Source of the DNA: an uncultured Lachnospiraceae bacterium | GTDB lineage: Bacteria > Bacillota > Clostridia > Lachnospirales > Lachnospiraceae | DNA length: 33,460 nucleotides | Direction of reading: 5' to 3' | Assembly (NCBI GenBank): GCA_949840465.1 | Contig: CATKXE010000034.1 | Location: 1 to 33,460, forward strand | Shown here: piece by piece, positions 13,962 to 21,066 of the stretch | Numbering within the stretch: position 1 is the first letter of the stretch | Layout of the letters: every line of letters starts with the position of its first letter | Notes under the pieces: model-generated | Database searches by the model: none | Seen by the model: the letters and a program-made list of their open reading frames with translations, nothing else | Told to the model about the DNA's origin: nothing | Position numbers and translations under genes: made by a program

Positions 13962-14615
13962 TCAAAACCATCTCCTGAATCTGCTTCTTTTCTTCCTCTG
14001 TAAAAAGGCGGCTCTTCCTCTTTGGGATAGCTGGCGCCTGGAATAACTGCCGGAAAACATGAGATACCCGTCCTGCGTATATTCCCACCGTTCTGCATGA
14101 AAACTGGATGTAAACACCTTTTCCATGTCCTGATCCCCATACTTGTAATAACTGGTAGTCACCTCCATCTCCCCGTCCTCTGTCTCCAGGTCATATTTCA
14201 CAATCCCGTCCAGGATTCCCTCCAGGTCGTTGATTTTTATAAGGGTCAGCTTTCCTTCCTCTTTTGCGTCTGCTTTCCCGCAGAACCGGATTACCTGTTC
14301 CGATTCTGCCATATCAATCTGGTTCCTTCCGTCAACAGCCGCATAACCATGATCGCCAAACCGGTTTACAATACTGCGGCACATTTCCAAATCATCCATA
14401 CGGCCTGCTTCAGAGGCTTCTCTAAACAGTGCGTATCCCATCTCGATCACTGGATCTGCTTCCTCCTGAGCCTCCTTCCCGGACTTTGCCTCCCCGTTTC
14501 CAGATTCCATCCGGGCTGTATCAGTGCATCCGGAAAGACTCAGGAGCACTATTACGAGAATGATCCTGTTTCTTCTCATCTTCTGTTTGTATTTGCCTTT
14601 TCCCTGAAACCTCAT
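13962..14615 (-). CDS. Lipoprotein, probably C-terminally truncated (possibly DUF6070 group)
   Basis: The protein has 217 residues. After a basic N-terminus comes a lipoprotein signal, MRRNRIILVIVLLSLSGC, with lipobox LSGC. The mature part includes YALFREASEAGRMDDLEMCR, SIVNRFGDHGYAAVDGRNQI and EWVYTQDGYLMF-like sequence (actual WEYTQDGYLMFSGSYS). The final residues SQRGRAAFLQRKKRSRFRRWF are basic and unlike the rest, the look of a frameshifted tail. Downstream lies a fragment of the matching C-terminal domain (13569-13895). The start ATG at 14615 follows GGAGGCGGAT. Two tandem promoters with TACAnnTGTA operators drive it, so expression is probably controlled by a BlaI/CopY-type repressor. 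The function is unknown; the DUF name is from memory and unverified. Confidence 0.6.
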   Translation of the reverse strand: MRFQGKGKYKQKMRRNRIILVIVLLSLSGCTDTARMESGNGEAKSGKEAQEEADPVIEMGYALFREASEAGRMDDLEMCRSIVNRFGDHGYAAVDGRNQIDMAESEQVIRFCGKADAKEEGKLTLIKINDLEGILDGIVKYDLETEDGEMEVTTSYYKYGDQDMEKVFTSSFHAERWEYTQDGYLMFSGSYSRRQLSQRGRAAFLQRKKRSRFRRWF

Positions 14616-14669
14616 ATCCGCCTCCATTCCTCTTTTTTTAATCCCGTGTGCCCATAGGCTTTAATATAA

Positions 14670-14697
14670 ATATTACACGTGTAGGATTTAAACTCAA
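14670..14697 (-). promoter_or_regulatory. Promoter-operator module 1 (proximal) of the lipoprotein gene
   Basis: Minus-strand TTGAGT (14692-14697) and TAATAT (14670-14675) are spaced by 16 nt. The palindrome TACACGTGTA (14674-14683) overlaps the -10 edge and fills part of the spacer. TACAnnTGTA is the known core recognised by CopY and BlaI/MecI-type winged-helix repressors. Confidence 0.7.
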
Positions 14698-14730
14698 AAA
14701 AATATGGATCCATTCATTGTCTCAAAATAA

Positions 14731-14759
14731 ATATTACACATGTAGGATTTATAAGTCAA
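14731..14759 (-). promoter_or_regulatory. Promoter-operator module 2 (distal) of the lipoprotein gene
   Basis: Minus-strand TTGACT (14754-14759), a 17-nt spacer and TAATAT (14731-14736), with TACACATGTA at 14735-14744. It is a near copy of module 1 placed 61 bp upstream, including the shared AAATCCTACA and TGTAATATTTAT sequence, so it arose by tandem duplication. Confidence 0.7.
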
Positions 14760-14811
14760 GAAAAAAATGTAAACAGTGACAGCGGCGCCAATTCATTTTC
14801 CCAATCCTCTA

Positions 14812-14840
14812 TTGCCTCAGCTAACACAATTTGATATAAT
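14812..14840 (+). promoter_or_regulatory. Promoter of the chemoreceptor gene
   Basis: TTGCCT (14812-14817), a 17-nt spacer and a perfect TATAAT (14835-14840). Transcription should start near 14847, giving an untranslated leader of about 210 nt. Confidence 0.7.
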
Positions 14841-14846
14841 GTGCAC

Positions 14847-15057
14847 GGATAAAGTACTGGCCGCCGATACACATAAGCCATGAGGGCAGCGAACCCGGAA
14901 ACAGTTCGCAGTTCTATGACGGGATGTACTGCAAAGCCAAAGGCCCCGCTACAAACTGACGGGGCGTCAATTCCTCGCAGCAGCCGCCAGACGGACATAC
15001 CGGCATGTCTACTTAGCCTGTTGCTTCGCGGAAATTAAAAAGAAGGGGGGAACTGGA
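14847..15057 (+). ncRNA. Structured 5' leader of the chemoreceptor gene (candidate cis-regulatory RNA)
   Basis: The leader contains three clear hairpins: GCGAAC/GTTCGC (14889-14909), GCCCCG/CGGGGC (14943-14965) and GACAT/ATGTC (14994-15009). It also contains GTACTGCAAAGCC, and TTGCTTCGCG, which can pair back with CTCGCAGCAG. Residues 14973-15000 recur upstream of arr. A 210-nt leader before a single gene is long. I considered a c-di-GMP-I riboswitch because of the GCAAAGCC segment, but the conserved core does not fit. No known class is assigned. Confidence 0.45.
14973..15000 (+). repeat. Shared leader segment, copy B (chemoreceptor leader)
   Basis: This 28-nt sequence ends GCCGCCAGACGGACATAC and matches 11109-11136 upstream of arr at 24 of 28 positions. 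Here it forms part of a longer structured leader; in copy A the sequence before it is not similar. Confidence 0.6.
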
Positions 15058-17088
15058 GTGAAATTCCTGAAAAACCAAAAACTAGCTGTACGAATCAGCA
15101 TTCTGACATCCATTATTACAATAGCAGGCATGCTCCTGCTGTGGGGCATTGTCACCTACACTGCCACAACCACGGTTAAAACCAACCTTGCGAACCAGAT
15201 GACGGACGCAGTGAAATCGCGGGCCGCTATTATCGATAACTACGTGGCTTCGGCGGAAGAGTATATGTCTGCGTTTGCTTTAAGCAGCGAGGTCCATAAC
15301 CTTCTGCGCGACCCGGAAAATCCGGAGCTGCTCAGGCAGGCACAGCAGTACACGGAAGACTTTGCAGCGGTCAAAGGTATCTTTGAGGGCCTGTACATCG
15401 CCACACCGGAAACCCATGTCCTTACCCACACCTCTCAGGACGCCATTGGCATGGTCACGCGGCAGGGCGACAGCCTGGCACAGTTCCAAAGCACGATTTT
15501 GGCAGAGCCGAAGCTGACCAACTTAGGGATCATGAAATCACCCGGTACGGGGGCGATGATTCTTTCCATGTACTATCCCATTTTTGAGAAGCAGGAGTGT
15601 ATCGGATATGTCGGCGCCGGTGTGTTCGCCGATAATCTGACCGATTCTCTTCTGGAGCTGGACATCCATGGGCTGCCGCACAGCGAATATGTATTTATCA
15701 GTGCGGAAACCGGCGTCTACCTCTATCATGAAGAGGAAGAACTGCTGAACACCGAAACAACCGATCCCGGCTATCTGGAAATCATGCAGCGCGTACAGTC
15801 CAATAAGACCACGCAGCCGGGAACCTATACATATAAGAATGAAAAAGGCATGGAGCAGTTTGTCGTCTATCAATATCTGGCAGACCGGAATTGGATATTC
15901 ATGGTCCGGGACAATTCCGAGGAAGTCTATCTTACGGTGGCTGACATAAAGCTTAAGGTAGGTTTGGGCTGCGCGGCCGTCACATTGTTGATCATCCTGT
16001 GCCTGATCGGGATGATGCAGCGGGTCGGACGGAATCTGGTTACAGTAGAAAGCGCGATCGGACAGCTGGGACGGTTGGAATTGGATGCCGACAGGGAACT
16101 GTCTGACCTGTACGACCGCGGCGACGAGATCGGAAGTATCGCCAGGACGACCCATGCGTTATGTGAACACCTGCGCCTGACCATTGAGGACATCGGCCGG
16201 ATTTTAGGCGAGATGGCGGACGGCAATATTGCCGTTGACGTAGTCAGAGGCGAGTCCTATTATATCGGCGATTTTCAGGTTCTGGCAAAAAGCCTGAAAA
16301 CCATCCGTACGAAACTGCTCCGGCTCGTCGGGAATATCGCGCAGGTTTCTAACCGCGTGACCGATGAAGCGCATCAGATATCACAGAATGCGGTAAGCCT
16401 GCAGCAGGGAATTCTGACTCAGGAAACCTCCGTTTCCCGCCTCACCGAGAGTACCGACGATATCGTCGTCCAGATCCGTTCCAGCGCCGACAACTGCTCT
16501 GCAGCCCAAAGCCTGGCAGATCAGGCAGCCCTGCATACGGCTGAGGCGGATCAAAAGATGTCCCGGCTGACCAGCGCCATGGACGCCATCGCCCATTCCT
16601 CCGCTGAAATCGAAAAAATCACCCGGGTCATCGAGGATATCGCATTCCAGACCAATATTCTGGCCCTAAACGCGGCTATAGAAGCAAGCCGGGCCGGCGA
16701 AGACGGCAAGGGCTTTGCCGTGGTAGCGGACGAAGTCCGGGCATTGGCGGCAAAATCGGCCGAAGCGGCAAAGGATACAGTCGGTTTAATCAGCCGCTCC
16801 ATCCAGAATGTGCATGCCGGTATGGACGCCACCACACAGGCCGCTGAAATCATGCGTATCATCGATGAATGCACGGACTCCATAAAAAAACAGATGGACG
16901 GGATCGCGGACGCCAGCACACGACAGTCTGATATGATTACCAGTGTCGGGAAGGAGATTGAGGAAATTTCCCATGTAGTACAGGACAACTCCGCCGCCGT
17001 GAATGAGAGTACCGAGACCCTTCATAAGCTTTCTGAGCAGGCAAGGGAACTGAATCAGCTGGTGGGGCAGTTCCGAACCGGACAGTAA
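15058..17088 (+). CDS. Methyl-accepting chemotaxis protein with extracellular Cache-type sensor
   Basis: This 676-residue transmembrane chemoreceptor has a first helix at about residues 12-34 and an extracytoplasmic sensor of about 260 residues with dCache-like features ([47 protein letters not shown]). A second helix lies at about 300-321 and is followed by a HAMP region. The signalling hairpin is unmistakable: [40 protein letters not shown] (about 527-566). The start is GTG at 15058, with AAGGGGGG just upstream, and translation at the RBS may depend on the long leader. No che genes are nearby. The protein should signal to CheA/CheW encoded elsewhere or act in a non-motility pathway. A terminator follows at 17109. 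Confidence 0.93.
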   Translation: MKFLKNQKLAVRISILTSIITIAGMLLLWGIVTYTATTTVKTNLANQMTDAVKSRAAIIDNYVASAEEYMSAFALSSEVHNLLRDPENPELLRQAQQYTEDFAAVKGIFEGLYIATPETHVLTHTSQDAIGMVTRQGDSLAQFQSTILAEPKLTNLGIMKSPGTGAMILSMYYPIFEKQECIGYVGAGVFADNLTDSLLELDIHGLPHSEYVFISAETGVYLYHEEEELLNTETTDPGYLEIMQRVQSNKTTQPGTYTYKNEKGMEQFVVYQYLADRNWIFMVRDNSEEVYLTVADIKLKVGLGCAAVTLLIILCLIGMMQRVGRNLVTVESAIGQLGRLELDADRELSDLYDRGDEIGSIARTTHALCEHLRLTIEDIGRILGEMADGNIAVDVVRGESYYIGDFQVLAKSLKTIRTKLLRLVGNIAQVSNRVTDEAHQISQNAVSLQQGILTQETSVSRLTESTDDIVVQIRSSADNCSAAQSLADQAALHTAEADQKMSRLTSAMDAIAHSSAEIEKITRVIEDIAFQTNILALNAAIEASRAGEDGKGFAVVADEVRALAAKSAEAAKDTVGLISRSIQNVHAGMDATTQAAEIMRIIDECTDSIKKQMDGIADASTRQSDMITSVGKEIEEISHVVQDNSAAVNESTETLHKLSEQARELNQLVGQFRTGQ

Positions 17089-17108
17089 CCCTTTCCTGCA
17101 TGAAAAAA

Positions 17109-17131
17109 GGCTGCCGCAGCAGCCTTTTTTT
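17109..17131. terminator. Bidirectional intrinsic terminator after the chemoreceptor
   Basis: GGCTGC (17109-17114), loop CGCA, GCAGCC (17119-17124), then TTTTTTT on the plus strand and AAAAAA before the stem, giving a T-run for minus-strand transcripts too. It ends both the chemoreceptor gene and the Opu/Rrf2 operon. Confidence 0.92.
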
Positions 17132-17147
17132 ATAGATGCTTCTTCAT

Positions 17148-17273
17148 TTACTCCTTCACTTCGCCCGGCGTCACACCTGCGATCATAAATTTGGAGAGGA
17201 ACAGGTATACGATGATGATCGGCACGATCGCCACGAGAATCATGGTGTAAATCTTACCCTTATCGAAATTCAT
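17148..17273 (-). pseudogene. 41-residue remnant of a sugar ABC permease C-terminus, coupled to the Rrf2 gene
   Basis: The frame reads MNFDKGKIYTMILVAIVPII, then IVYLFLSKFMIAGVTPGEVK, E, stop. The single membrane helix followed by FMIAGVTPGEVKE is the standard end of MalG-type CUT1 permeases. The other 230 or so residues are absent. Its ATG overlaps the Rrf2 stop codon (ATGA), so it could be translated by coupling as a one-helix peptide, but descent from a truncated permease is the simplest reading. Confidence 0.6.
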
Positions 17274-17692
17274 ATCATCAGATCCTGTTTCACCATGGCA
17301 AGCGTAATAGACTTTAGCCCCTGCTCCATGGTATCCTGCACCTGAAGAAGCCTCCCGTCCAGAACCCGGTGGATCTGTTTCCCCACTGGACAGTCCGGGT
17401 TCGGATTTTCATGAAAATGAAAGAGGCTGTCGCCGCCAATACAGTCCACGGCACGGTAAATGTCCAGAAACGTAATTTCCTCCAAAGGCTTTGCAGGCGC
17501 AGCACCGCCCGGCCCCCGCCGGACTTCCGCAAGCCCCGCATCCTTGAGCTGGGATAAAAGCTTGCGGATAACGACGGGGTTAACCCCGATGCTGCCGGCC
17601 AGAAAATCGCTGGTCACCTTGTATTCATCCTGAAATACATCCATGCACAGCAGCATATGCACTGCAACAGTAAACCTACTTGTAATCTGCAT
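17270..17692 (-). CDS. Rrf2-family transcriptional regulator
   Basis: This 140-residue protein has the Rrf2 winged helix at the N-terminus, with TSRFTVAVHMLLCMDVFQDE, VTSDFLAGSIGVNPVVIRKL and the wing LAEVRRGPGGAAPAKPLEEI. A short dimerisation part follows with NPNPDCPVGKQIHRVLDG. Cysteines occur at LLCMD, VDCIGG and PDCPVG, but not in the CX5CX5C pattern of [2Fe-2S] IscR, so it is closer to YwnA/CymR-like members that sense metabolites. The start ATG follows GGGGGAGGGCG and overlaps the end of the ATPase gene by 17 nt, so it is the last full gene of the importer operon and may regulate it. Confidence 0.9.
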   Translation of the reverse strand: MQITSRFTVAVHMLLCMDVFQDEYKVTSDFLAGSIGVNPVVIRKLLSQLKDAGLAEVRRGPGGAAPAKPLEEITFLDIYRAVDCIGGDSLFHFHENPNPDCPVGKQIHRVLDGRLLQVQDTMEQGLKSITLAMVKQDLMI

Positions 17693-18449
17693 CGCCCTCC
17701 CCCTTTCCTTCCAGATCCATCACCCGGCATCCGCCCACCAGCTCTTTTACGAATGTATCTGCCGGATTGTGGAATATTTCCCCTGGGGTATCCAGCTGAC
17801 GGACTTTCCCCTGTTCCATCACCAGCATCCGGCCGCCCAGTTTCATGGCTTCCCGGATGTCATGGGTGATAAATACAATCGTAAGCCGCAATTCTTTCTG
17901 GATTCTCAGGATCTCATCCTGCATGGCCTGCCTTGTGATTTCATCCAGCGCCCCGAAAGGTTCATCCATCAGAAGGATCTTCGGATCCGCCGCAAGAGCC
18001 CTGGCAATGCCCACCCTCTGCTGCTGCCCTCCGGATAGTTCCGAAGGATACCTGTGCGCCATCTCCTCCTTAAGTCCCACAATCCGTAAAAGCCGCAAGG
18101 CAAGCTGATGGTTCTCATTTTTATTCTTCCTGCCGCTGATGACCGGCACATAGGTAATGTTTTTTTCCACCGTCATATGAGGGAATATTCCGCCGTTCTG
18201 GATCACATAGCCGATGCGCCGCCGCAGGGATACAAGGTCTGTCTGCGCCAGGTTCTTCCCTTCCACCGTAATCTCCCCGTCGTCCGGCATAAGCAGGCCG
18301 TTGATCAGTTTCAGCATGGTCGTCTTTCCACACCCGGACTTCCCGATTACTGTCAGGAACTCCCCGTCCCTCACATGCAGGCTGAAATCGTCCAGCACAC
18401 GATTTGCGCCAAAATTTTTTGTTACATGTTCTAACTGAATCATATCCAT
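17676..18449 (-). CDS. Quaternary-amine ABC transporter ATP-binding protein (OpuCA-like, no CBS domains)
   Basis: This ATPase powers import of glycine betaine, choline or carnitine. It has Walker A IGKSGCGKTT, Q-loop VIQNGGIFPHMTVEKNI, signature LSGGQQQRVGIARALA, Walker B ILLMDEPFGALDE and switch FITHD. At 257 residues it ends soon after the ABC domain and lacks the tandem CBS domains that give OpuA/OpuC-type ATPases their ionic-strength sensing. I start it at ATG 18449 (AAAGGACAGCGAG upstream); an ATG seven codons earlier has no RBS. It is third in the order permease, binding protein, ATPase, Rrf2. Confidence 0.9.
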   Translation of the reverse strand: MDMIQLEHVTKNFGANRVLDDFSLHVRDGEFLTVIGKSGCGKTTMLKLINGLLMPDDGEITVEGKNLAQTDLVSLRRRIGYVIQNGGIFPHMTVEKNITYVPVISGRKNKNENHQLALRLLRIVGLKEEMAHRYPSELSGGQQQRVGIARALAADPKILLMDEPFGALDEITRQAMQDEILRIQKELRLTIVFITHDIREAMKLGGRMLVMEQGKVRQLDTPGEIFHNPADTFVKELVGGCRVMDLEGKGEGDADYK

Positions 18450-18473
18450 CTCGCTGTCCTTTATTCCCATTGT

Positions 18474-19484
18474 CTACTTTTTCAGTCCCTTTTCCTTCAG
18501 GAACGCTTCCGCCACTTCGGCTTCGTCTTTCCCGTCCACTTCCACCTGATAATTCAGCGCGGCCATTTCCTGATCCGTCAAAATACCGTCCATCTTCATC
18601 AGCGCTTCTTCCAGTCCCGGATATGTTTCCAGCGCATCCTTCCTGACCACTGTGGAACAGAAATAATTCACTTGCAGATGCTTATCGTCCTCCAGTACCG
18701 TAATGTCGCCGCGGCTGAGCTGCGCATCCGTCGTAAATCCATTGGTCACGTCTATGCCGCCCTGCTCCATGGCTTCATATTTCAGGCCGATGTCAATGTC
18801 GCGCACCTCTTTGAAGTCCAGCCCGTAAGTCTCGCACAGCAGAGGAAACCCGTCTTCCCGTTCGATATAATCCGGGTTTCCTCCAAATATGAGCTTATCC
18901 GACACTGCCGCCATATCCGAGGTGGTCTTAAGGTTATATTCCTCCGCCGCCTGTTTACGCACAGCCACCGCAAATGTATTGTTAAAGCCGTAAAGCCCTA
19001 CCCAGGTCATGTCAAACTGTTCCTCATATTCTTCCTTCAGCTTTTCCAGCATTTCCTCATCGCCGACTTCCCCTGCATCATGGCCCAGCACCATGACCCA
19101 GCCGCTGGAAGTGTACTCAGGATACAGGTCGAACTCGCCCTTTTCCATGGCAGGCTGTATATTGCTGGTGCCGCCGCCGATTCCCTTCGTGATCTCCACC
19201 GTATAATCCGTGTCCTCTTCAATCAAAAGCTTCAGCATCTCTCCAAGGATATACTGCTCAGTCATGGGCTTGGTCGCGATCTGGATCGCCTCCCCGGAAC
19301 CGTTGCCCTCTCCCTCCCGGGCCTCTTCCCTGCCGCTATCCTCCGGACTTCCGCCGGATTCCCCGTTTCCCGCATTTTCCAAACCCGGGTTTTCAGATCC
19401 TGCATTCCCTTTGCCTTCTGCGCACCCCACACCGGTAAATGCCAGCAGCGCCGCCATAAAAAGTACGATTATTTTTTTCTTCAT
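18474..19484 (-). CDS. Quaternary-amine ABC transporter substrate-binding lipoprotein (OpuCC/OsmX-like)
   Basis: The lipoprotein has 336 residues. Its signal MKKKIIVLFMAALLAFTGVG ends at a Cys (VGCAEG), followed by a Gly/Glu/Ser-rich linker. The OpuAC-type domain begins IQIATKPMTEQYILGEMLKL and contains KGIGGGTSNIQPAMEKGEFD, LYPEYTSSGWVMVLG, and DVTNGFTTDAQLSRGDITVL, the lobes that form the aromatic ligand cage. OpuC-type proteins bind betaine, carnitine or choline; which one is not readable here. The start is 1 bp after the permease stop, and the stop is 24 bp before the ATPase, so it is tightly co-transcribed. Confidence 0.9.
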   Translation of the reverse strand: MKKKIIVLFMAALLAFTGVGCAEGKGNAGSENPGLENAGNGESGGSPEDSGREEAREGEGNGSGEAIQIATKPMTEQYILGEMLKLLIEEDTDYTVEITKGIGGGTSNIQPAMEKGEFDLYPEYTSSGWVMVLGHDAGEVGDEEMLEKLKEEYEEQFDMTWVGLYGFNNTFAVAVRKQAAEEYNLKTTSDMAAVSDKLIFGGNPDYIEREDGFPLLCETYGLDFKEVRDIDIGLKYEAMEQGGIDVTNGFTTDAQLSRGDITVLEDDKHLQVNYFCSTVVRKDALETYPGLEEALMKMDGILTDQEMAALNYQVEVDGKDEAEVAEAFLKEKGLKK

Positions 19485-19485
19485 G

Positions 19486-20127
19486 TTAAATCCTGCTCCT
19501 TTTCTTCATGTTTTTTTCCAGCCTTCCCAGCAGCAGATCGCTTATCAGCGCCAGCAGCGCGATCAACAGGCTGCCCCCGAAGGTCAGCGCCATATTATAC
19601 GTTGTGATTCCCCTGTAGATTGCCACCCCAAGGCCGCCTGCCCCGATAAAGGACGCGATGGCCGCAGTGGAAATGGTCATGACGACCATATTGCGGACTC
19701 CGGCGATGATCACGCCTGCTGCCAGAGGGAGCTTGATCTTCGTCATAATCTGGAACTCCGTGCTTCCCATCCCTCTTGCTGCCATGACGACGTCCTCAGA
19801 CACGCCCCGGATCCCGGAATAAGTGTTGCGCACCATGGGCATGATCCCATAGATCGTAAGCGCAGCGACCGCCGTATTGTTGCCGATTCCCAGAAACGGG
19901 ATCAGCATGCCAAGCAAAGAGATGGACGGGATCGTGTAAAATACATTTGCGATCCCCAGAACCGGAGCGGACATCCGGTCATGCTCCGCGATCCAGATGC
20001 CCGCCAGCAGGCCGATCGCGCCTGCCAGAGCAATGGATATCAATGCAAGGGCAACATGCTGCAGCATAAGTTCCAGAAACCAGTCCTTTCTTTCTACATA
20101 TGTCTGGATGACTTCATTCAATAACAT
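19486..20127 (-). CDS. Quaternary-amine ABC transporter permease (OpuCB/ProW-like)
   Basis: This 213-residue permease has about five membrane helices and the classic OpuCB/OpuCD sequence: YTIPSISLLGMLIPFLGIGN, IYGIMPMVRNTYSGIRGVSE, VVMAARGMGSTEFQIMTKIK, LPLAAGVIIAGVRNMVVMTI, IGAGGLGVAIYRGI. Only one permease gene is present, so the channel is presumably a homodimer rather than the OpuCB/OpuCD pair of Bacillus. It is the first gene of the operon; ATG 20127 follows AGAGGAGACAAAACGG. Confidence 0.92.
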   Translation of the reverse strand: MLLNEVIQTYVERKDWFLELMLQHVALALISIALAGAIGLLAGIWIAEHDRMSAPVLGIANVFYTIPSISLLGMLIPFLGIGNNTAVAALTIYGIMPMVRNTYSGIRGVSEDVVMAARGMGSTEFQIMTKIKLPLAAGVIIAGVRNMVVMTISTAAIASFIGAGGLGVAIYRGITTYNMALTFGGSLLIALLALISDLLLGRLEKNMKKRSRI

Positions 20128-20275
20128 CCGTTTTGTCTCCTCTTGTTTTTTGAGTACTCTCTAATGCGCTGTCATGAGATCGCTTTCTATCTGACACATT
20201 TGAAGGTTTGAACCAGTCCAAATGCAAGTTGCCCTTATGACAGCTTCTAATTACGGAACTGTATACCGGTTCTTC

Positions 20276-20890
20276 TCAGTTCCCATGCAGTTTTTTCACT
20301 GCCCCCGCCGGACAGGCCTCCATACATGCGCCGCACTGGAGGCAGTGCGAAGGATCGATCCGGTACGGGCTTCCTTCCTCAATACACTTCTGGGGGCAGG
20401 CGCCGATACAGGAACCGCAGCCGATACATGCATCCGTAATCTCAAATCCGGCCTTCTCCTCCTCTGTGCCATAGGAAAAACTTTCCCGGCTGATCGGATA
20501 ATGCATCAGGTCAAACCATTCCCCCGCCCCTTCATAGATCAGGAACGCATCCAGAATATACCGGGTATCCCCCGGATAAACCTCGTTCATTCCCGGATTT
20601 TGTTCAAATACCCGGTCCACCCACTCCTTGTCCATCTTTTTGATCTTTCCACTAAACTTCAGCGACTGGCAGTCCGGGCACATGGCGCTCAGGGCAATCT
20701 CCCCTGTCCTGATAAGCTGCTCATAGAAAGGCTTCCCCTTAGACGTCACAATATACATCCCTTCATCCGCGGCAATCATCACATTAATGATCCTGCTGCG
20801 CGGATGCCCGTCCTGATCTACCGTAGCCGCAGAAGCAATCTTCACCTTCCGAAATAAATCTACATATTTTTTCGCTTTCTCGTTCATCAT
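20276..20890 (-). CDS. Flavin-binding split-barrel (PNPOx-like) protein fused to a 2[4Fe-4S] ferredoxin domain
   Basis: The protein has 204 residues and two domains. Residues 1-130 have the pyridoxamine-phosphate-oxidase-like FMN-binding barrel (VKIASAATVDQDGHPRSRII, YIVTSKGKPFYEQLIRTGEI). Residues 150-204 hold two cluster motifs, CIGCGSCIGACPQKC and CLQCGACMEACPAG. It probably shuttles electrons between ferredoxin-type clusters and a flavin in the cytoplasm; no substrate can be named. The start ATG at 20890 follows AAGGAGGAAATAA, and this RBS lies in a 15-bp hairpin (20897-20933). It is divergent from nadA and shares its control region. Confidence 0.88.
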   Translation of the reverse strand: MMNEKAKKYVDLFRKVKIASAATVDQDGHPRSRIINVMIAADEGMYIVTSKGKPFYEQLIRTGEIALSAMCPDCQSLKFSGKIKKMDKEWVDRVFEQNPGMNEVYPGDTRYILDAFLIYEGAGEWFDLMHYPISRESFSYGTEEEKAGFEITDACIGCGSCIGACPQKCIEEGSPYRIDPSHCLQCGACMEACPAGAVKKLHGN

Positions 20891-20896
20891 TTATTT

Positions 20897-20933
20897 CCTC
20901 CTTGATGTAATTATTTTTATTACATCAAGGAGG
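20897..20933 (-). promoter_or_regulatory. Inverted repeat covering the ferredoxin-fusion RBS
   Basis: CCTCCTTGATGTAAT (20897-20911) and ATTACATCAAGGAGG (20919-20933) are perfect 15-bp arms with a 7-nt loop. In the minus-strand mRNA the second arm to be transcribed contains AAGGAGG, the ribosome binding site. A third TTACATCAA half-site is at 20963-20971, next to the -35 box. It may be a repressor operator, an RBS-hiding hairpin, or both. Confidence 0.7.
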
Positions 20934-20959
20934 ATACCATATTTCTATCGTAATGTCAA
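20931..20959 (-). promoter_or_regulatory. Promoter of the flavin/ferredoxin gene
   Basis: Minus-strand TTGACA (20954-20959), 17-nt spacer, and TATCCT (20931-20936) as -10. The -10 overlaps the end of the inverted repeat at 20897-20933, so transcription would start inside that repeat. Confidence 0.6.
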
Positions 20960-21006
20960 TAGTTACATCAACTTTTTTTATCTTTAGTTTTGTCTATTCA
21001 ACTGTC

Positions 21007-21035
21007 TTGTCATATGTAATACTTTGTGCTATAAT
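21007..21035 (+). promoter_or_regulatory. nad operon promoter with possible NiaR site
   Basis: TTGTCA (21007-21012), 17-nt spacer and perfect TATAAT (21030-21035), 32 bp before the nadA start. The sequence CAACTGTCTTGTCATATG (20999-21016) over the -35 is a plausible NiaR operator, because NiaR is encoded at the end of the operon, but I could not check it against a consensus. Confidence 0.65.
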
Positions 21036-21066
21036 AACTTGAATTTTTAATGGAGGAAACGAAAAG

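Noticed and set aside
14756..14998. An 80-codon minus-strand frame ([15 protein letters not shown]...)
   Set aside because: It overlaps the plus-strand promoter and structured leader of the chemoreceptor gene, has no RBS, and its first codons are just the complement of the shared leader segment. I keep the leader interpretation.
14890..15010. c-di-GMP-I riboswitch upstream of the chemoreceptor
   Set aside because: The GCAAAGCC segment is reminiscent, but the conserved CACGCACAGGGCAAACC-type strand and the final receptor loop are missing, so the class is not supported.
18672..20124. Long plus-strand open frames of about 300 codons
   Set aside because: They are antisense to the betaine-type binding protein and permease genes, whose family motifs are clear on the minus strand.
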